A stretch of 64,000 nucleotides of DNA from Odontocerum albicorne (lineage: Eukaryota > Arthropoda > Insecta > Trichoptera > Odontoceridae): positions 26,893,734 through 26,957,733 of the forward strand of contig OX463839.1 of assembly GCA_949825065.1 (NCBI GenBank), in the 5' to 3' direction. The position numbers and the translations under genes were made by a program. The notes beneath the pieces are model-generated. The model was not told the origin of the DNA, made no database searches, and saw only the letters and a program-made list of their open reading frames with translations. Below are positions 34,066 through 44,620 of the stretch, piece by piece (positions within the stretch are counted from its first letter, which is position 1; the number at the start of each line of letters is the position of its first letter).

Positions 34066-34228
34066 AACCTGGAAGATTTATTTTAATGTGGCGATCTCTT
34101 CAAACCAACCAAAAAGAAAAATCAGAACTGAACCCTTTTAAAAAATCTGGATTCCAACGAGAATCGAACCCACGACCCCTGGACTGGTAGACAGGCTTCT
34201 TATCAACTAGACCACGGACGTCGTCACA
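34066..34228 (-). mobile_element. SINE-A, nearly full length, minus orientation
   Basis: From the right: GACGTCCGTGGTCTAGTTGA (A box TGGTCTAGTTGA), GGGTTCGATTCTCGTTGG (B box GGTTCGATTCT), then TTTTTTAAAAGGGTTCAG and TTTTTGGTTGGTTTGAAGAG to TTCCAGGTTATACTG. This is the best reference copy for the family in this window, used to judge the scar at 60748. Confidence 0.88.
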
Positions 34229-34574
34229 TGTAGTAGTACACTGGTCATGAAAGGTTAGAGAGGCTGGCGCTGAATATTTTAGACCCCAAAACATAAAAAA
34301 ATAATGGTAAGCACATTTGCTTCGTATTATAGATTGGATCCATTCTTGAACCGAAATTCTAATACACGGAAGTAAAACAAACCACAAAACAATGCTTAAT
34401 ATTTTTATTATTGGCGCGTAACAAGCTCATCATCAAGATATTTAGCATTAGAATTTACTATTTACTTTAATATTTCAAATATTGATATGTCTATTAAGAT
34501 TTTGTCATTTCATTGATTTGATTTGTCGTTAGATTTTCGTTTTAAGGCCGCGTACGTAATATGTATGTATACGA

Positions 34575-34677
34575 TGTATAAATGATATATATAAACAAAT
34601 TTTACATTTATGAATATATATTTTCATAAATGTAGAATTTGTTTTCCTTCCGTGAATATTTCACGGGTTGCAACTAG
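34575..34677 (+). mobile_element. Non-autonomous Helitron-like 3' end, copy 1
   Basis: ATATATAAACAAATTTTACA and TTTTCATAAATGTAGAATTT, then the hairpin CCGTGAATATTTCACGG (7-bp stem), GTTGCAA and CTAG followed by T. Terminal hairpin plus CTAG is the Helitron 3' signature. Confidence 0.6.
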
Positions 34678-34919
34678 TCATAGTATAAATAGGCCAAAAT
34701 CCATACGATGGATGTCGCCAAAGAAAGAATACGAAAATTGAATTTTAAATACAAGAGAGTAATACTTGGATTATCTCCTAAAGTAATTTGAAATTTGAAT
34801 CTCGGTGGGTCCGTGATACTGAACGAATTTTATTATAAATACCTAGCTAACAATTTTTGAACCGGTGTTAAAGGGGACGATGTATAAATGATATATATAC
34901 TATGTATAAATGATATATA

Positions 34920-35854
34920 TCCAGAAAGTAAGTGTACTGAGGCTCTCACGACCGGATGGATTTTATTTTCGACATGTTGGCTACACTTTCGTGTAGCCTG
35001 ACCCTTTCCCTCCGCAACGAGCTCGGTTCGAGGTCAGTACGTTGAGAAGTGTCGACGCGACAACACGTTTCGTGAAAAATGTCAAACCAATCTCCCGCCA
35101 AGTGCGAAATTTTGTAAAAGGGTAAAAGTTTTTGAGGCGCTGCAAACTCCATGGAGATGAATTTCTTCGCTCCATCGTTACTGGAGATGAAACTTGGGTT
35201 GCACACTACACGCCTGAAACCAAAAGGCAGTCTCAACAGTGGCGTCACACCTCTTCACCCTCCGCCAAAAAGTTCAAAACCACAATTTCAACCAAGAAAA
35301 TCATGGCATCCGTGTTTTGGGACTGTCAAGGCATAATTTTAATTGAATATATGCCTCAAGGGGAGACCATCAACTCTGCAAGATACTGTGAGACCCTAAA
35401 AAAATTGCGGAGGGCGATTCAGAACAAGAGGAGAGGCATGCTGACAAAGGGAGTCTGCCTGCTGCACGACAATGCAAGACCACACACGGCCAACGCCACG
35501 AAGGAACTGCTCGCCTCGTTTAAATGTGATGTCCTGAACCATCCCGCGCATTCCCCTGACCTAGCACCTTCAGATTACTATCTCTTTACCTTTCTGAAGC
35601 TGCACATGGGTGGAAAAAGGTTTTCAACCGACGAGGAGGTAAAGGAGGAGGTGGAGAAGTGGACGGAGGGGTTGGCGGGAAACTACTTCGAGGAAGGCAT
35701 CAAAAAGTTGATACCCCGCTTCACCACCTGCATTGAGAGGAATGGCGACTATGTCGAAAAATAGCTTACATATGTACTACGGTAACCACGTAATTTTTTT
35801 GTTTAAATAAAAAAAATTGTAACCTACAAAAATTCAGTACACTTAGTTTCTGGA
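34920..35854 (+). mobile_element. mariner-2, 935 bp
   Basis: TA at 34918-34919 and 35855-35856. Ends TCCAGAAAGTAAGTGTACTG and (reversed right) TCCAGAAACTAAGTGTACTG. Shorter than the usual ~1.3 kb: the N-terminal DNA-binding region is deleted or replaced. It sits inside copy 2 of the Helitron-like repeat (left part 34877-34917, right part from 35862). Confidence 0.92.
35132..35764 (+). CDS. mariner DD34D transposase, catalytic domain only
   Basis: An open frame of about 210 codons to TAG. Catalytic residues are visible: D19 in VTGDETW, D113 in LLHDNARPHTA and D148 in SPDLAPSDYYLF, with 34 residues between the last two. It ends CIERNGDYVEK, the usual mariner C-terminus. There is no ATG at the frame's beginning (TTG is the nearest start-like codon). 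The two helix-turn-helix domains that bind the terminal repeats are missing, so the protein should not act on its own ends. No stops in the DDE core suggest a fairly young copy. Confidence 0.9.
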   Translation: MRRCKLHGDEFLRSIVTGDETWVAHYTPETKRQSQQWRHTSSPSAKKFKTTISTKKIMASVFWDCQGIILIEYMPQGETINSARYCETLKKLRRAIQNKRRGMLTKGVCLLHDNARPHTANATKELLASFKCDVLNHPAHSPDLAPSDYYLFTFLKLHMGGKRFSTDEEVKEEVEKWTEGLAGNYFEEGIKKLIPRFTTCIERNGDYVEK

Positions 35855-35859
35855 TATGC

Positions 35860-35953
35860 CTCGTATATAAACAAATTTTACATTTATGAATATATATTTT
35901 CATAAATATAGAATTTGTTTTACTTCCGTGAATATTTCACGGGTTGCAACTAG
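35860..35953 (+). mobile_element. Non-autonomous Helitron-like 3' end, copy 2
   Basis: Nearly identical to 34575-34677 (TATAAACAAATTTTACATTT, hairpin CCGTGAATATTTCACGG, CTAG at 35950-35953). Its 5' portion is at 34877-34917, displaced by mariner-2. Confidence 0.6.
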
Positions 35954-36254
35954 TAGAATGGTAATAAGCATTTTGAAGATAAAGTAAAAGTTTATACGAA
36001 CGCCTGCTTAAATTCGTTTTCAGCATTGAACGTGTTCAATATTTAACAATATATTTTTTTAGTGGATAAATGACATGCCTGGAAAAAAAATTATAAATCG
36101 AAATAAATCAGTTTTACCCTTAACAACCATAAATACAAGTATTAAATAAGAACGGTTTGAGAGGATAGAACACAAAACTTTACTATCACGACATACTTCC
36201 ATCGCCTCTTCTCATATATAGTATGTAATTCCTCATGTTTATTTTACTATTTAA
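35954..36254. other. No recognised feature
   Basis: AT-rich, nothing supported. Confidence 0.4.
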
Positions 36255-36325
36255 CTTTTAATCTTTCATAATTTAATTCACTCGGTCCAACCATACATTT
36301 CTCGGTAAACCTCGACCGCGACTCC
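36255..36325 (-). mobile_element. LINE-B scrap
   Basis: Reads RGLPRNVWLDRVN-IMK on the minus strand, matching the GRPRKxWxDxVN-IxK block of LINE-B. Confidence 0.5.
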
Positions 36326-36524
36326 CACCTTGAAGAGAAGAAGAATTGTATTCAGCTCATTCTAGTGGGTTGTTTTTTTTTATATTTGGGATATGAACAA
36401 ATGTTATGGGATATGAACAAATGTAAATAAATTTTAAAAATTACCTCTATATATACGAGTATAAATTAAATGCTACTTCGTTCCTGATTCGTCCGTTATA
36501 GTATTATACTTAAGTTTATACATT

Positions 36525-36690
36525 ACAACCTGGTGAGCTTATTGCCATTTGGCAATCTCTCTAATCCAGATGCTGAGGTATTAAGTGAAAACCAGATAAG
36601 AACTCATTTAAAAAAACTGGGTATCAACGAGAATCGAGTCCGCAATCCCCGGACTTGAAGATGAGCGTCTTAACTTATTTGTCGACGAAT
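36525..36690 (-). mobile_element. SINE-A, minus orientation
   Basis: 3' body ACCTGGTGAGCTTATTGCCA and TTTGGCAATCTCTCTAATCC. Middle ACCAGATAAGAACTCATTTA. B-box region GAGAATCGAGTCCGCAATCC and TTGAAGATGAGCGTCTTAAC. Head lost past 36680. Scar at 36454 lies just outside. Confidence 0.85.
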
Positions 36691-37214
36691 CTTAAAAAAT
36701 ATATATTTCGAATTCTGATATGTATCAGACCACAACCGCGACTTTCCTTGATATAACTTTTGTGTAATATATATTATTTTAAAGAACCCTGCATCATATT
36801 TATTTTTTTAATTGGACTTACCACAAAACGATTCTAAAACAAAGCTACTCGTCAGTTAAACGTTCCGGCTGCTGAATAATTTCGGCACGCCTCTCGTTGC
36901 GTTTGCTCTAGCCGCACACTCCGCCTTCCACATGTCTGACTGCCCGTTGCCGTTGTCGTGCTTCTATTTGCAAATCATTAGAGATTTCTACCGATTTCAT
37001 TTGTTACTACATTCTAAATATTGTTGTTAGAGAAATATGCACTTTGTTATCTAGTGATTGGTCCTCACAATCCAGGAAGATCATAATTCTAAACTGTGAT
37101 TGGATATTGGTTTATTGGATATTTATTTATTTGATTCTCGACACAGCGTATTTAACATAACTTGAATGAACATTTAATTAATCTAAATACTTATTTTATT
37201 TATTTCGTATGATA
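36691..37214. other. No recognised gene
   Basis: A less AT-rich patch at 36845-36960 (TCCGGCTGCTGAATAATTTC, GCACGCCTCTCGTTGCGTTT) is unassigned. Confidence 0.35.
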
Positions 37215-37540
37215 TTCATCAACGACTCCAAATTGGTGATTCGGACATTTTGAAGAACGCGACCGGGAGACAATATTATCTTCGGCCCTAGTAATCGAGT
37301 CTTCGGATTTAGAACCACTGAAGTAAGCACGGAACTCGTGGTTTGTTATTGCACGTATTGATAACACTACCGTACATAAAGAGCAATACTCACTCACACA
37401 CGTGCTCGGCGCGTATGATTATTATTACCTGAAAAACCCTTTTTATTTTAGTTTTTGGGAATAATCGGAAATCGAGCCCTATACACTGGATGGACTTTAA
37501 GCGTCTTACTAAATAGGTCATGGAAGTCGTTAAAATGATT
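37215..37540 (-). mobile_element. SINE-B, minus orientation
   Basis: Body GACCGGGAGACAATATTATC, GTCTTCGGATTTAGAACCAC. tRNA-like head at 37465-37535 (minus strand ATGACCTATTTAGTAAGACG and GGGCTCGATTTCCG). The longest copy of this family here. Confidence 0.8.
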
Positions 37541-37974
37541 TAATTTATTGGTATATGTACTTAATTTTTTTATGAAAATAACGACAAGATTTAATAAAAC
37601 AATGGTTCAAGAATTTGATGCAAAAATTGTAAAATAAATAAAAAAAACTTGTATCTGTCACACATAAAGTCGACTATGTCTATAAATTAGAGCATAAGGG
37701 ATATAAAGAAAATAGTTTACGGGATATTAACACTTAACAGCAATATTTACTATCTTTATTAAAAAGTAATTTAATTGTTTGAAGTATTATATTTATAAAA
37801 TATGTATATTAATTTCCGATATATAATATATTCACAGAACATACAATATGTATATTACAAAATATTACAATACCAAAATTGTCACGCAACGCACTTTTTT
37901 TCGTTCGAATGCTACACTTGAACATATCTGAACTGCTGATTCACTCATACAATATTATACATACGAGTATATGT

Positions 37975-38240
37975 TATGTATGTAGCGTGGTAGGGAAACA
38001 ACATTGTATTCAGCCCATTGATCGAGTCTTTGGGTTTAGAATCACTGAGTAGGGAACTCGCGGTTCGTCATCGCATTTGTTGGTAACACTACCCCGTTGG
38101 TAATACTGCCCCGAGGAAATAATACTGATCTAAGGCGTGTAAGTCTTGTTACCAGACTGGGTCCATTTTTTTCTTGAACCATCGGGGTTCGAATTCCAAT
38201 CCCCCGGGGGAAAGCCACGGAGGTCATCATGTAATATACT
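37975..38240 (-). mobile_element. SINE-B, minus orientation
   Basis: Body GTAGCGTGGTAGGGAAACAA and GTCTTTGGGTTTAGAATCAC. Head at 38185-38232 with minus-strand B box GGAATTCGAACCCCG and GATGACCTCCGTGGC. Contains a short internal tandem CCCCGTTGGTAA. Scar TACGAGTA at 37962 lies 13 bp left. Confidence 0.8.
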
Positions 38241-38324
38241 ACATATAGAGCATTTCGTCCTATGAATAGCTGCAAAGAAACACTGTTTTTACTATTTACT
38301 TATGTAACTGATTGAGTAACATTC

Positions 38325-38560
38325 ATACATACATACCATCACGCCATTTCCCTGTCGGGTTAGGCAGAGAGAACAGCGTGCCATACTTTCCTAACTCAAC
38401 GCACATCCTTAGCCTCTTCCCCATCCATATACCTTGTCATTCAACCTCTATGATTTCTCTGACTTTCTACTTTTCCTTCTTTAGAGTATCATTCACTTTA
38501 TCTAATCATACTTTCCTTGGTATTCCTCCCACACGCCTTCCACTCACATAATATACTAAT
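38325..38560 (-). mobile_element. LINE-B C-terminus and tail, minus orientation
   Basis: The minus strand reads CERKARGRPRKSWMDKVNDI-like sequence in broken frames. Clear are ESQRN(H)RG, DKVYGWGRG-DV and the tail GGCATGGTGTGATGG-like end at the left. Parallel to 57265-57500, where the same region is open. Confidence 0.6.
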
Positions 38561-38754
38561 TTATATTGAAAAGGAGCTAAGATACTTTTTCAAAGTATTG
38601 TAGTTTTATCAACTCTGGTTTATCGTATTCAAACGTTACATTCCGGAAAGATCACATATTTAATAATTCAAACATATTAAATAATGAACACTGGGACCTT
38701 TCCTGAATTATGTTATTGTAGAAAAATAACATATATTTTCTTGTATATGTAATA

Positions 38755-39260
38755 GTGTGTTAGTGACTTGGCGTATGGAAGTGAAATTTGGACTTAGGAG
38801 ACGAAGAATTAAAGCAAGCTTTATGATGTGGAAATGCGTGCACTACGACAAAAATGGTGATAAATTTTGAATGTCTATGTACGAAAGTAGGCGGAAAGGA
38901 GACATCAGGAATGAATGCATGAATAAAATTGATGTTTTAAGTAAAATTAACAAAGGAGCGTTTAGATGTTTTAAACACATGGTGAGAATGACTAATGACG
39001 AAAGAAGGACTAAACGAGTATTCATATCAGAAGTACAAGGTGTGCATAGAAAAGGTGGACCGAAGAAAACGTGTCTGAATCAAGTGGACAAGATTTTCTA
39101 AGAAGGTAAAATGAGAAGTATGAATAATTTAAGATTGTACATGACGAGATCTATGCAATTGGAAGAGATGAAAGTTGTGCTCTTGAATTGAAAAATATGG
39201 ATATCTGCTCTCTTTGCCTTGCTCGCGAGGGGCAGCTTGATAATACGGTCGACTAAAGCC
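38755..39260 (+). mobile_element. LINE-B ORF2 C-terminus
   Basis: Reads LAYGSEIWT, VEMRALRQKW, then an open 76-codon part (38871-39101): SMYESRRKGDIRNECMNKID, VLSKINKGAFRCFKHMVRMT, RRTKRVFISEVQGVHRKGGP and KKTCLNQVDKIF, ending early. The block order (YGSExW, VEMRxLR, RWFGHxxRM, KRVYxxEVxG, GRPxKTWxDQV) defines LINE-B in this window. The tail runs through 39250. Confidence 0.8.
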
Positions 39261-39469
39261 CATATCTAAAGATTGTATATTCAACCTTTTATATACAATA
39301 TTTTCTTATGATGTGTTCAAAGAAGAGAAATTTTGCAAGGCATTTCGACCAATCATACAAGTTCAATATAATTTCTACTTAATTTCATACTATTATAACT
39401 TGCTTCAATTACCAGGAATCTTTTCAAGAATTATATTCCCCGATCATTTAGGCGCCAGATCTAAGTGAG

Positions 39470-39600
39470 GATCTCCACGGCCTAGTCGGCAAAACGCTCG
39501 ACTCCCATCCCAACGTTTCAGGTTCGATTCCCAATGGTTTCCAAAAAAAAATGAAGAAGTAAAACGTTCCAATCTAATTAATTAGTTCGTTTGGTATCAT
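39470..39600 (+). mobile_element. tRNA-derived SINE, plus orientation
   Basis: TCCACGGCCTAGTCGGCAAA (A box region) and CAGGTTCGATTCCCAATGG (perfect B box GGTTCGATTCC), then an A run and TTCCAATCTAATTAATTAG resembling SINE-A body. An intact Pol III promoter is possible. Confidence 0.7.
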
Positions 39601-39654
39601 ACTTATATAAACTAGACGTGTTCGAGTTTTCGGTAGAGCTAGAAAAACGTAGCA

Positions 39655-39815
39655 TATCCAAATGAATTAATTATTTAAGAAGAAATAGGGAAAAGGCTTT
39701 TATAATAGGGGAGTATGCATGATGAGATGTATGGGTGTGGCAGAAGCGAAATAGAATGAACCGGAGAACTATTATTTCTGCCTACCCCAATACTGAAAAT
39801 GCGTGATGGTGACGC
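39655..39815 (+). mobile_element. LINE-B 3' tail
   Basis: ATGCATGATGAGATGTATGG, GGTGTGGCAGAAGCGAAATA and TGCCTACCCCAATACTG are the decayed C-MTR-x-M region and the CTGCCTACCCC tail seen near 56075. Confidence 0.55.
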
Positions 39816-39894
39816 TAAAACTTGACAATCGTTTATTTCGCAGGTCGAGTCATTTCTAGAATGTAATCCTATGTCCTATAATATTTAGTTATTT

Positions 39895-39985
39895 ATTTAA
39901 CACTTTTATTGCAAACACAATCTGGCGGGCTTATTGCCAGGCGGCAATCTCTTCCAACCAACCAGACAAAAGTTAATTAAGCAAG
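39895..39985 (-). mobile_element. SINE-A 3' fragment, minus orientation
   Basis: CTGGCGGGCTTATTGCCAGG and GCAATCTCTTCCAACCAACC. Stops after ACCAGAC; head not present. Confidence 0.75.
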
Positions 39986-39995
39986 TTACATGGTC

Positions 39996-40364
39996 TCAAA
40001 AACCATTAAAGTGACTATCCATCCCCACGAAATCCATGAACGAATACGTGAGCATACGCCCATAAATCCCACAAAGACAAAGAATCACCTGAACATTCTT
40101 TTTTATATTAAGTGAGATATCATCAATCGACATGAAACACGTTATATAATATTCAAAACTATTACCAAATATGCAGCCGCCTCGATTGTTTGTAAAGACA
40201 TAATGTACCAAACTGACGTTGCCTCCATGGAATTGTTTAAGACGCATGCTACACGTATTGACGACAAAGCGCATGCGACTCGGGGAGTCCGCATGCGACA
40301 TAGTTAAAATTTGTGCCACATAGTCGCACACCTTGGAACAGGCAACACTAGGAAACATGTCCAT
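39996..40364 (-). CDS. Unidentified 122-codon ORF, coding-like composition
   Basis: Reads MDMFPSVACSKVCDYVAQIL then SHADSPSRMRFVVNTCSMRL, KQFHGGNVSLVHYVFTNNRG, FEYYITCFMSIDDISLNI, and ends MLTYSFMDFVGMDSHFNGF at TGA 9 bp before the SINE side. It is clearly more GC-rich and codon-balanced than its flanks, with clustered aromatic/Cys/Gly residues like a folded protein. A possible 3' splice site (ATGTTTCCTAG) lies at its 5' end on the minus strand, so this may be a terminal exon or an inserted foreign gene piece. I do not recognise the family. Confidence 0.4.
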   Translation of the reverse strand: MDMFPSVACSKVCDYVAQILTMSHADSPSRMRFVVNTCSMRLKQFHGGNVSLVHYVFTNNRGGCIFGNSFEYYITCFMSIDDISLNIKKNVQVILCLCGIYGRMLTYSFMDFVGMDSHFNGF

Positions 40365-41004
40365 GCCTCATGTCGTTCAGTGTTGCCTCAGTCGAATTGC
40401 ACCTTTAGACACACATTTTGAAGACGCTGTAATTTATTTGTCCATCATATGTAATTTATAATCAAATATGAAATAACTGTCGAAGTGAACAAACATTACC
40501 CAGTTATTTAGTGCGCTAAGAATAACGTCATTAAATAAATTATTGAAATGAATACGTTCAAAAGTATCATTTTGTTTCATATTTCTTATACGAGTATATC
40601 TTTTGACGCACCTTTGACATACATTTCCAAGCTACAGTACACACATTGTTTGTGAGATGACAGTTTTGTTGTCTCGAAATCGATGAAAGTGCCTCTTTTA
40701 GGACAAACTTACTTTTTAAACAATAGAATTGTTTTTGCAACAACAAAAAAACTTTCCCATTAAAGGCGATTAAAATGTAATTTTTCATCATTTCTTTTTA
40801 TTTCTGCTGTATTCAAATGCGAGAGAAAGTTTAAATTTTGACTAATGTACTTAATGTTAATTTGTAAATCTCTTAACATATTTATGTGAATTCCAATAAA
40901 GTACACAGCAGCATTCCACCTTATTTACCAATGTGATCATATGATCATGTAAAGCGTTTACTGAACTTATCTCGTTTTTATGAAACTGAGAGATTATATT
41001 TTAT
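40365..41004. other. No recognised gene; one scar
   Basis: TACGAGTA at 40589. Perfect palindrome TGATCATATGATCA near 40933. Confidence 0.4.
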
Positions 41005-41112
41005 ATCAGCTACTCGACTTTTCCAAGAAATAAATTCTCTAAATTTACGTTGGTTTTGCATGAGTGAAAAATTAATTGCGATATTTATTAAATATTCCAG
41101 GAAGAAAAAAGT
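41005..41112. repeat. Dispersed repeat shared with 45160-45450
   Basis: CAGCTACTCGACTTTTCCAA through TTGGTTTTGCATGAGTGAAA is continuous with TTAATTGCGATATTTATTAA and ATATTCCAGGAAGAAAA. At 45160-45450 the two halves are separated by about 180 bp. Confidence 0.85.
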
Positions 41113-41383
41113 TTTTCGTAACTTAGTTACGAGGACTAGTTTGCATTAATTCTAAGAGAATTACGAGTATGTAGTAACAAAAATAATGCCATATAAATAT
41201 TTCTAACCAACTGCTGTAGCAGAATGACTTATGTTGCTTAATGAACACGTAAGAATCGCACTCTATAGATTAATAAAATTTGAAAAAAATCATCCATCCA
41301 AAGTAAGTGTGGACTTACAATCTTAGTCGATCGTCAAAGATCATTATATCAGAAGATAAACATCACCACATTTAAAAGTTACC

Positions 41384-41884
41384 ATAGAATATTCAACAAA
41401 TAAAGAATGCTGACATCGAACTTCACTAACCGTGTTTATATCATAATTCTATTCAATAGAATATTCAACAAATAAAGAATGCTGACATCGAACTTCACTA
41501 ACCGTGTTTATATCATAATTCTATTCCATAGAATATTCAACAAATAAAGAATGCTGACATCGAACTTCACTAACCGTGTTTATATCATAATTCTATTCCA
41601 TAGAATATTCAACAAATAAAGAATGCTGACATCGAACTTCACTAACCGTGTTTATATCATAATTCTATTCCATAGAATATTCAACAAATAAAGAATGCTG
41701 ACATCGAACTTCACTAACCGTGTTTATATCATAATTCTATTCCATAGAATATTCAACAAATAAAGAATGCTGACATCGAACTTCACTAACCGTGTTTATA
41801 TCATAATTCTATTCCATAGAATATTCAACAAATAAAGAATGCTGACATCGAACTTCACTAACCGTGTTTATATCATAATTCTAA
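41384..41884. repeat. 72-bp minisatellite, seven near-identical copies
   Basis: AGAATATTCAACAAATAAAG starts at 41386, 41458, 41530, 41602, 41674, 41746 and 41818. Copies differ at essentially one position (TTCAATAG versus TTCCATAG at the junction). Very low divergence implies recent expansion; the true copy number may be larger than assembled. Confidence 0.97.
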
Positions 41885-42135
41885 AATATTTGTCGTTTAT
41901 TGACTATACGCTTTTTGCGATTGCATACATTTAATATGTAAATTAGTATCAAGGACCAGCGTTCTACAAATTTTCATGGCATGTATAGAAATTAATTATA
42001 ATAATATGAAAATATTTCAAAATACTCGATTGAAAGTATTTTTGAATAGTGGTTTTCAGTTTTAATATTTAACGAAATTATTCATTATTGTTAATTTATT
42101 TAATTAATTATTAATTCTGGCATGTACTATCTCTC

Positions 42136-42297
42136 CGATCTGCTGACAGCAGAATCCTTTCAGAGCATGGCCTATCCCTCCGATCTGCTGACAGCAGAAT
42201 CCTTTCAGAGCATGGCCTATCCCTCCGATCTGCTGACAGCAGAATCCTTTCAGAGCATGGCCTATCCCTCCGATCTGCTGACAGCAGAATCCTTTGT
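42136..42297. repeat. 45-bp minisatellite with palindromic core, about 3.6 copies
   Basis: CTGCTGACAGCAG starts at 42140, 42185, 42230 and 42275; the unit continues AATCCTTTCAGAGCATGG. The 45-bp length is a multiple of three, so both strands stay open, but no gene is implied. Each unit can form a 5-bp stem CTGCT/AGCAG. The array ends at the scar TACTCGTA (42299). Confidence 0.97.
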
Positions 42298-42306
42298 ATA
42301 CTCGTA

Positions 42307-43689
42307 TCAAACCATCACACATAATTCTACACATATTTTACGATTCACTCGGCTCGACTTTGGACCGATCTTCTTGGCTCAATCAGATGGGGTTTGCCCT
42401 TATCGATATTTTATTATGCATTGCTTCAATAATATTCGTAAATATTTGTTCGCTTTCTTAATATTGACATTGTTTTAGTTAATTAAATAATTTCCAATGT
42501 TAAATACAAGAATTTCATAACGAACTTAGTTTCTTCAAATACACTTAACGAACAGATATTCACTACGAGGAAAATATTACACGCCTGTCTGTACGTAAGT
42601 ACGGAGTTTCTTCTACTTTTCAATGCAACTTCTCCACTCGAAGACAAACAAAGCTCGAATACCTCGGAGGACTTTCTTTTCAATGTTCGCCCGAAGCGAG
42701 CGATTCGCCACTCAATTTCACTGCATACCAGTATCAAAATCTGCGTTATTATATAAAAAGAGTCAAACCAAATTCATTTCACATTTATAACCGTTGTATG
42801 AAGATGAAACACTCCTTATTAAGTGTAAATTGAGACGCTCTTTAAGCGATGTAGTCGTACCAAAAGTAGCACGACATTCTCAGACATCGAAAATGTCGAG
42901 ATGCGGTCCAAAATAGCCGTCACGTAAACGCGAATACACCGAGTCGTCTTGCTCACAGTTTGCGCGTCTCTTCACGGTGCATTGAACAGCCCATGAGCGG
43001 TTTATTGATAATGTCAGATAGATTTCCTAACACTGCCTAAGGTTCATTTGTTGTAACGTTTCTTTCAGTTATCATACTATATGCAATCTCCTTTCATTTT
43101 GATGTTTTTTTAATAAACTTAGTAGGTAATTTCTTATTAGTTTAAACTAGATACAATTATAACGTGTTGTTATTTTGGTAAAATAATTTAAGTATCACTA
43201 AAACTTGATAATACAGGTAATTGTCAATTTTCGTACAATTCGCTATTTTGTATTTGTACATTTACTGATGACCAATTGAGTTTTGTAGCTATTTCTAATA
43301 GTCGAGGTTAAATAATAGATACCGGAAAACACCTGATAGTACTACTTATACGAGTACATTTTTTTAACTTTATTAACAGTGCGTCCCAGTACTAGATTTA
43401 AATATAAATTTGCATTCGTGAATATTATATTTATGTCTCCATTATAAAAAATATTTTAAAATCCGCCTTTCTTTGTTTTCTTAATATTTCGTACATTCAA
43501 CGCTTGCTTGTATTATATACATTTTCAGGAACCAATTATGTCATACTACGAGAGTCGACGATCGCTTTTACATAAGTAAACATACTCGTATTTCTATTGT
43601 TTCTTTAATATTTTATGATTCCGAGCTTTTTATGATATTGTTTTTTACTCGAATTTATGTCTGTATATTTTTGATGTGGCTTTTTCAAG
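42307..43689. other. No recognised gene; possible core promoter; two scars
   Basis: Scars at 43349 and 43583. The 42580-43000 part is less AT-rich and holds the TATA-like site listed separately. Confidence 0.35.
42750..42805 (+). promoter_or_regulatory. Possible TATA box and initiator
   Basis: TATATAAAAAGAGTC at 42750 is followed about 25 bp later by an initiator-like TTCATTTC and then ATGAAGATGAAACAC near 42799. Spacing fits an insect core promoter, but no convincing coding exon follows, so this may be chance. Confidence 0.25.
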
Positions 43690-43985
43690 TATCAATGTAT
43701 GAAAGAATGCAGAATGAACACATGCATAAAATGCAAGATAGTGACAGAAACGTTTGATGCTTTAGACATGAGAAAAGAATGAATGATGAAATGGAAGAAT
43801 ACTGCGGAAGAGGTAGACTGAGGAAAGTGAGAATTATGAATAATTGAAGATTGTGCATGACGAGGTTTATGAATGTGGAGTAGACAAACGTTGTGAGCTT
43901 GGAAATAAAATAATGGAGATCTGTTCTCTTTACCTCCGCACAGGGGGCACAGCGTGGTGATGTACTCGTATGTGTGTTTAAAAAC
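43690..43985 (+). mobile_element. LINE-B 3' end
   Basis: TATGAAAGAATGCAGAATGA and ATTATGAATAATTGAAGATT then GTGCATGACGAGGTTTATGA parallel the end of LINE-B at 39105 and 55970. The tail CTCCGCACAGGGGGCACAGC precedes the scar at 43973. Confidence 0.65.
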
Positions 43986-44620
43986 ATAAAAGGTCAAGTA
44001 TTGTACCTATATTTAAATTGTATTAAGTAATATAGATATTAACTGAAGTACAATAAATCACAAATTAACAAAACACGTTTGAATAACATATGAATGGAAA
44101 AATATTTTTAGCCTTGCATAAAATCATATGATTGATAAAATGATATGCAAGATAAGTGGAATCGTTATCTTTTTATATGCCGTTTCGCTGCACTGGAGAT
44201 AACATTTGAAATACTTGAATGATCTTAACCGCCAAACTTTGATTTTAATAAAACAATCCAACGTAGCGCTCCGCTCCGCTTAAGCAAATATGTTATGTTA
44301 TGTTAGTGCATACTATATTGACTTTTTTAGTTAACCGCTCTTCATTTTTCACGCCGTTCTTTACTAGCGATGGCGTAAGGCTTACTCTGTCGTCGGGGTG
44401 GTTCAAACAGCGACTCGAAAAACAATACATTTCCCTTCAGTCACTGAGCGTGTATCCTGGTTCCTCCCATTCTCTTTTTCCCCAATATTCTCTCATATCT
44501 CCAACGGCAGATGAAATTGTTAAATTTAAATCATGAAAAGATTGCTGTCATCTTTTTACCTTGCAATTCTGTATTTTTTTCACACTTAAAACTTTCAATG
44601 TAACTCTGGCTCTGATAGAA
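43986..44620. other. No recognised gene
   Basis: AT-rich. A CGTAGCGCTCCGCTCCGCTT patch near 44262 is unassigned. Confidence 0.35.

Noticed and set aside
34946..35248. 100-codon minus-strand ORF at the left of mariner-2
   Set aside because: Overlaps the transposase frame in antisense and starts inside the inverted end; no similarity.
39014..39021. AACGAGTA in a LINE-B copy (and AAGCGAGTA near 55876) as scars
   Set aside because: They lie in the native KRVY/KRVF codons of the family at matching positions, are not TA-flanked on the left, and add no length.
41384..41884. 72-bp array as a CRISPR
   Set aside because: Units are contiguous with no spacers, in an insect context: a minisatellite.
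42122..42478. 118-codon plus-strand and 76-codon minus-strand frames over the 45-bp array as repeat proteins
   Set aside because: A 45-bp unit keeps any stop-free frame open on both strands. There are only about four units and no signal of a real gene.
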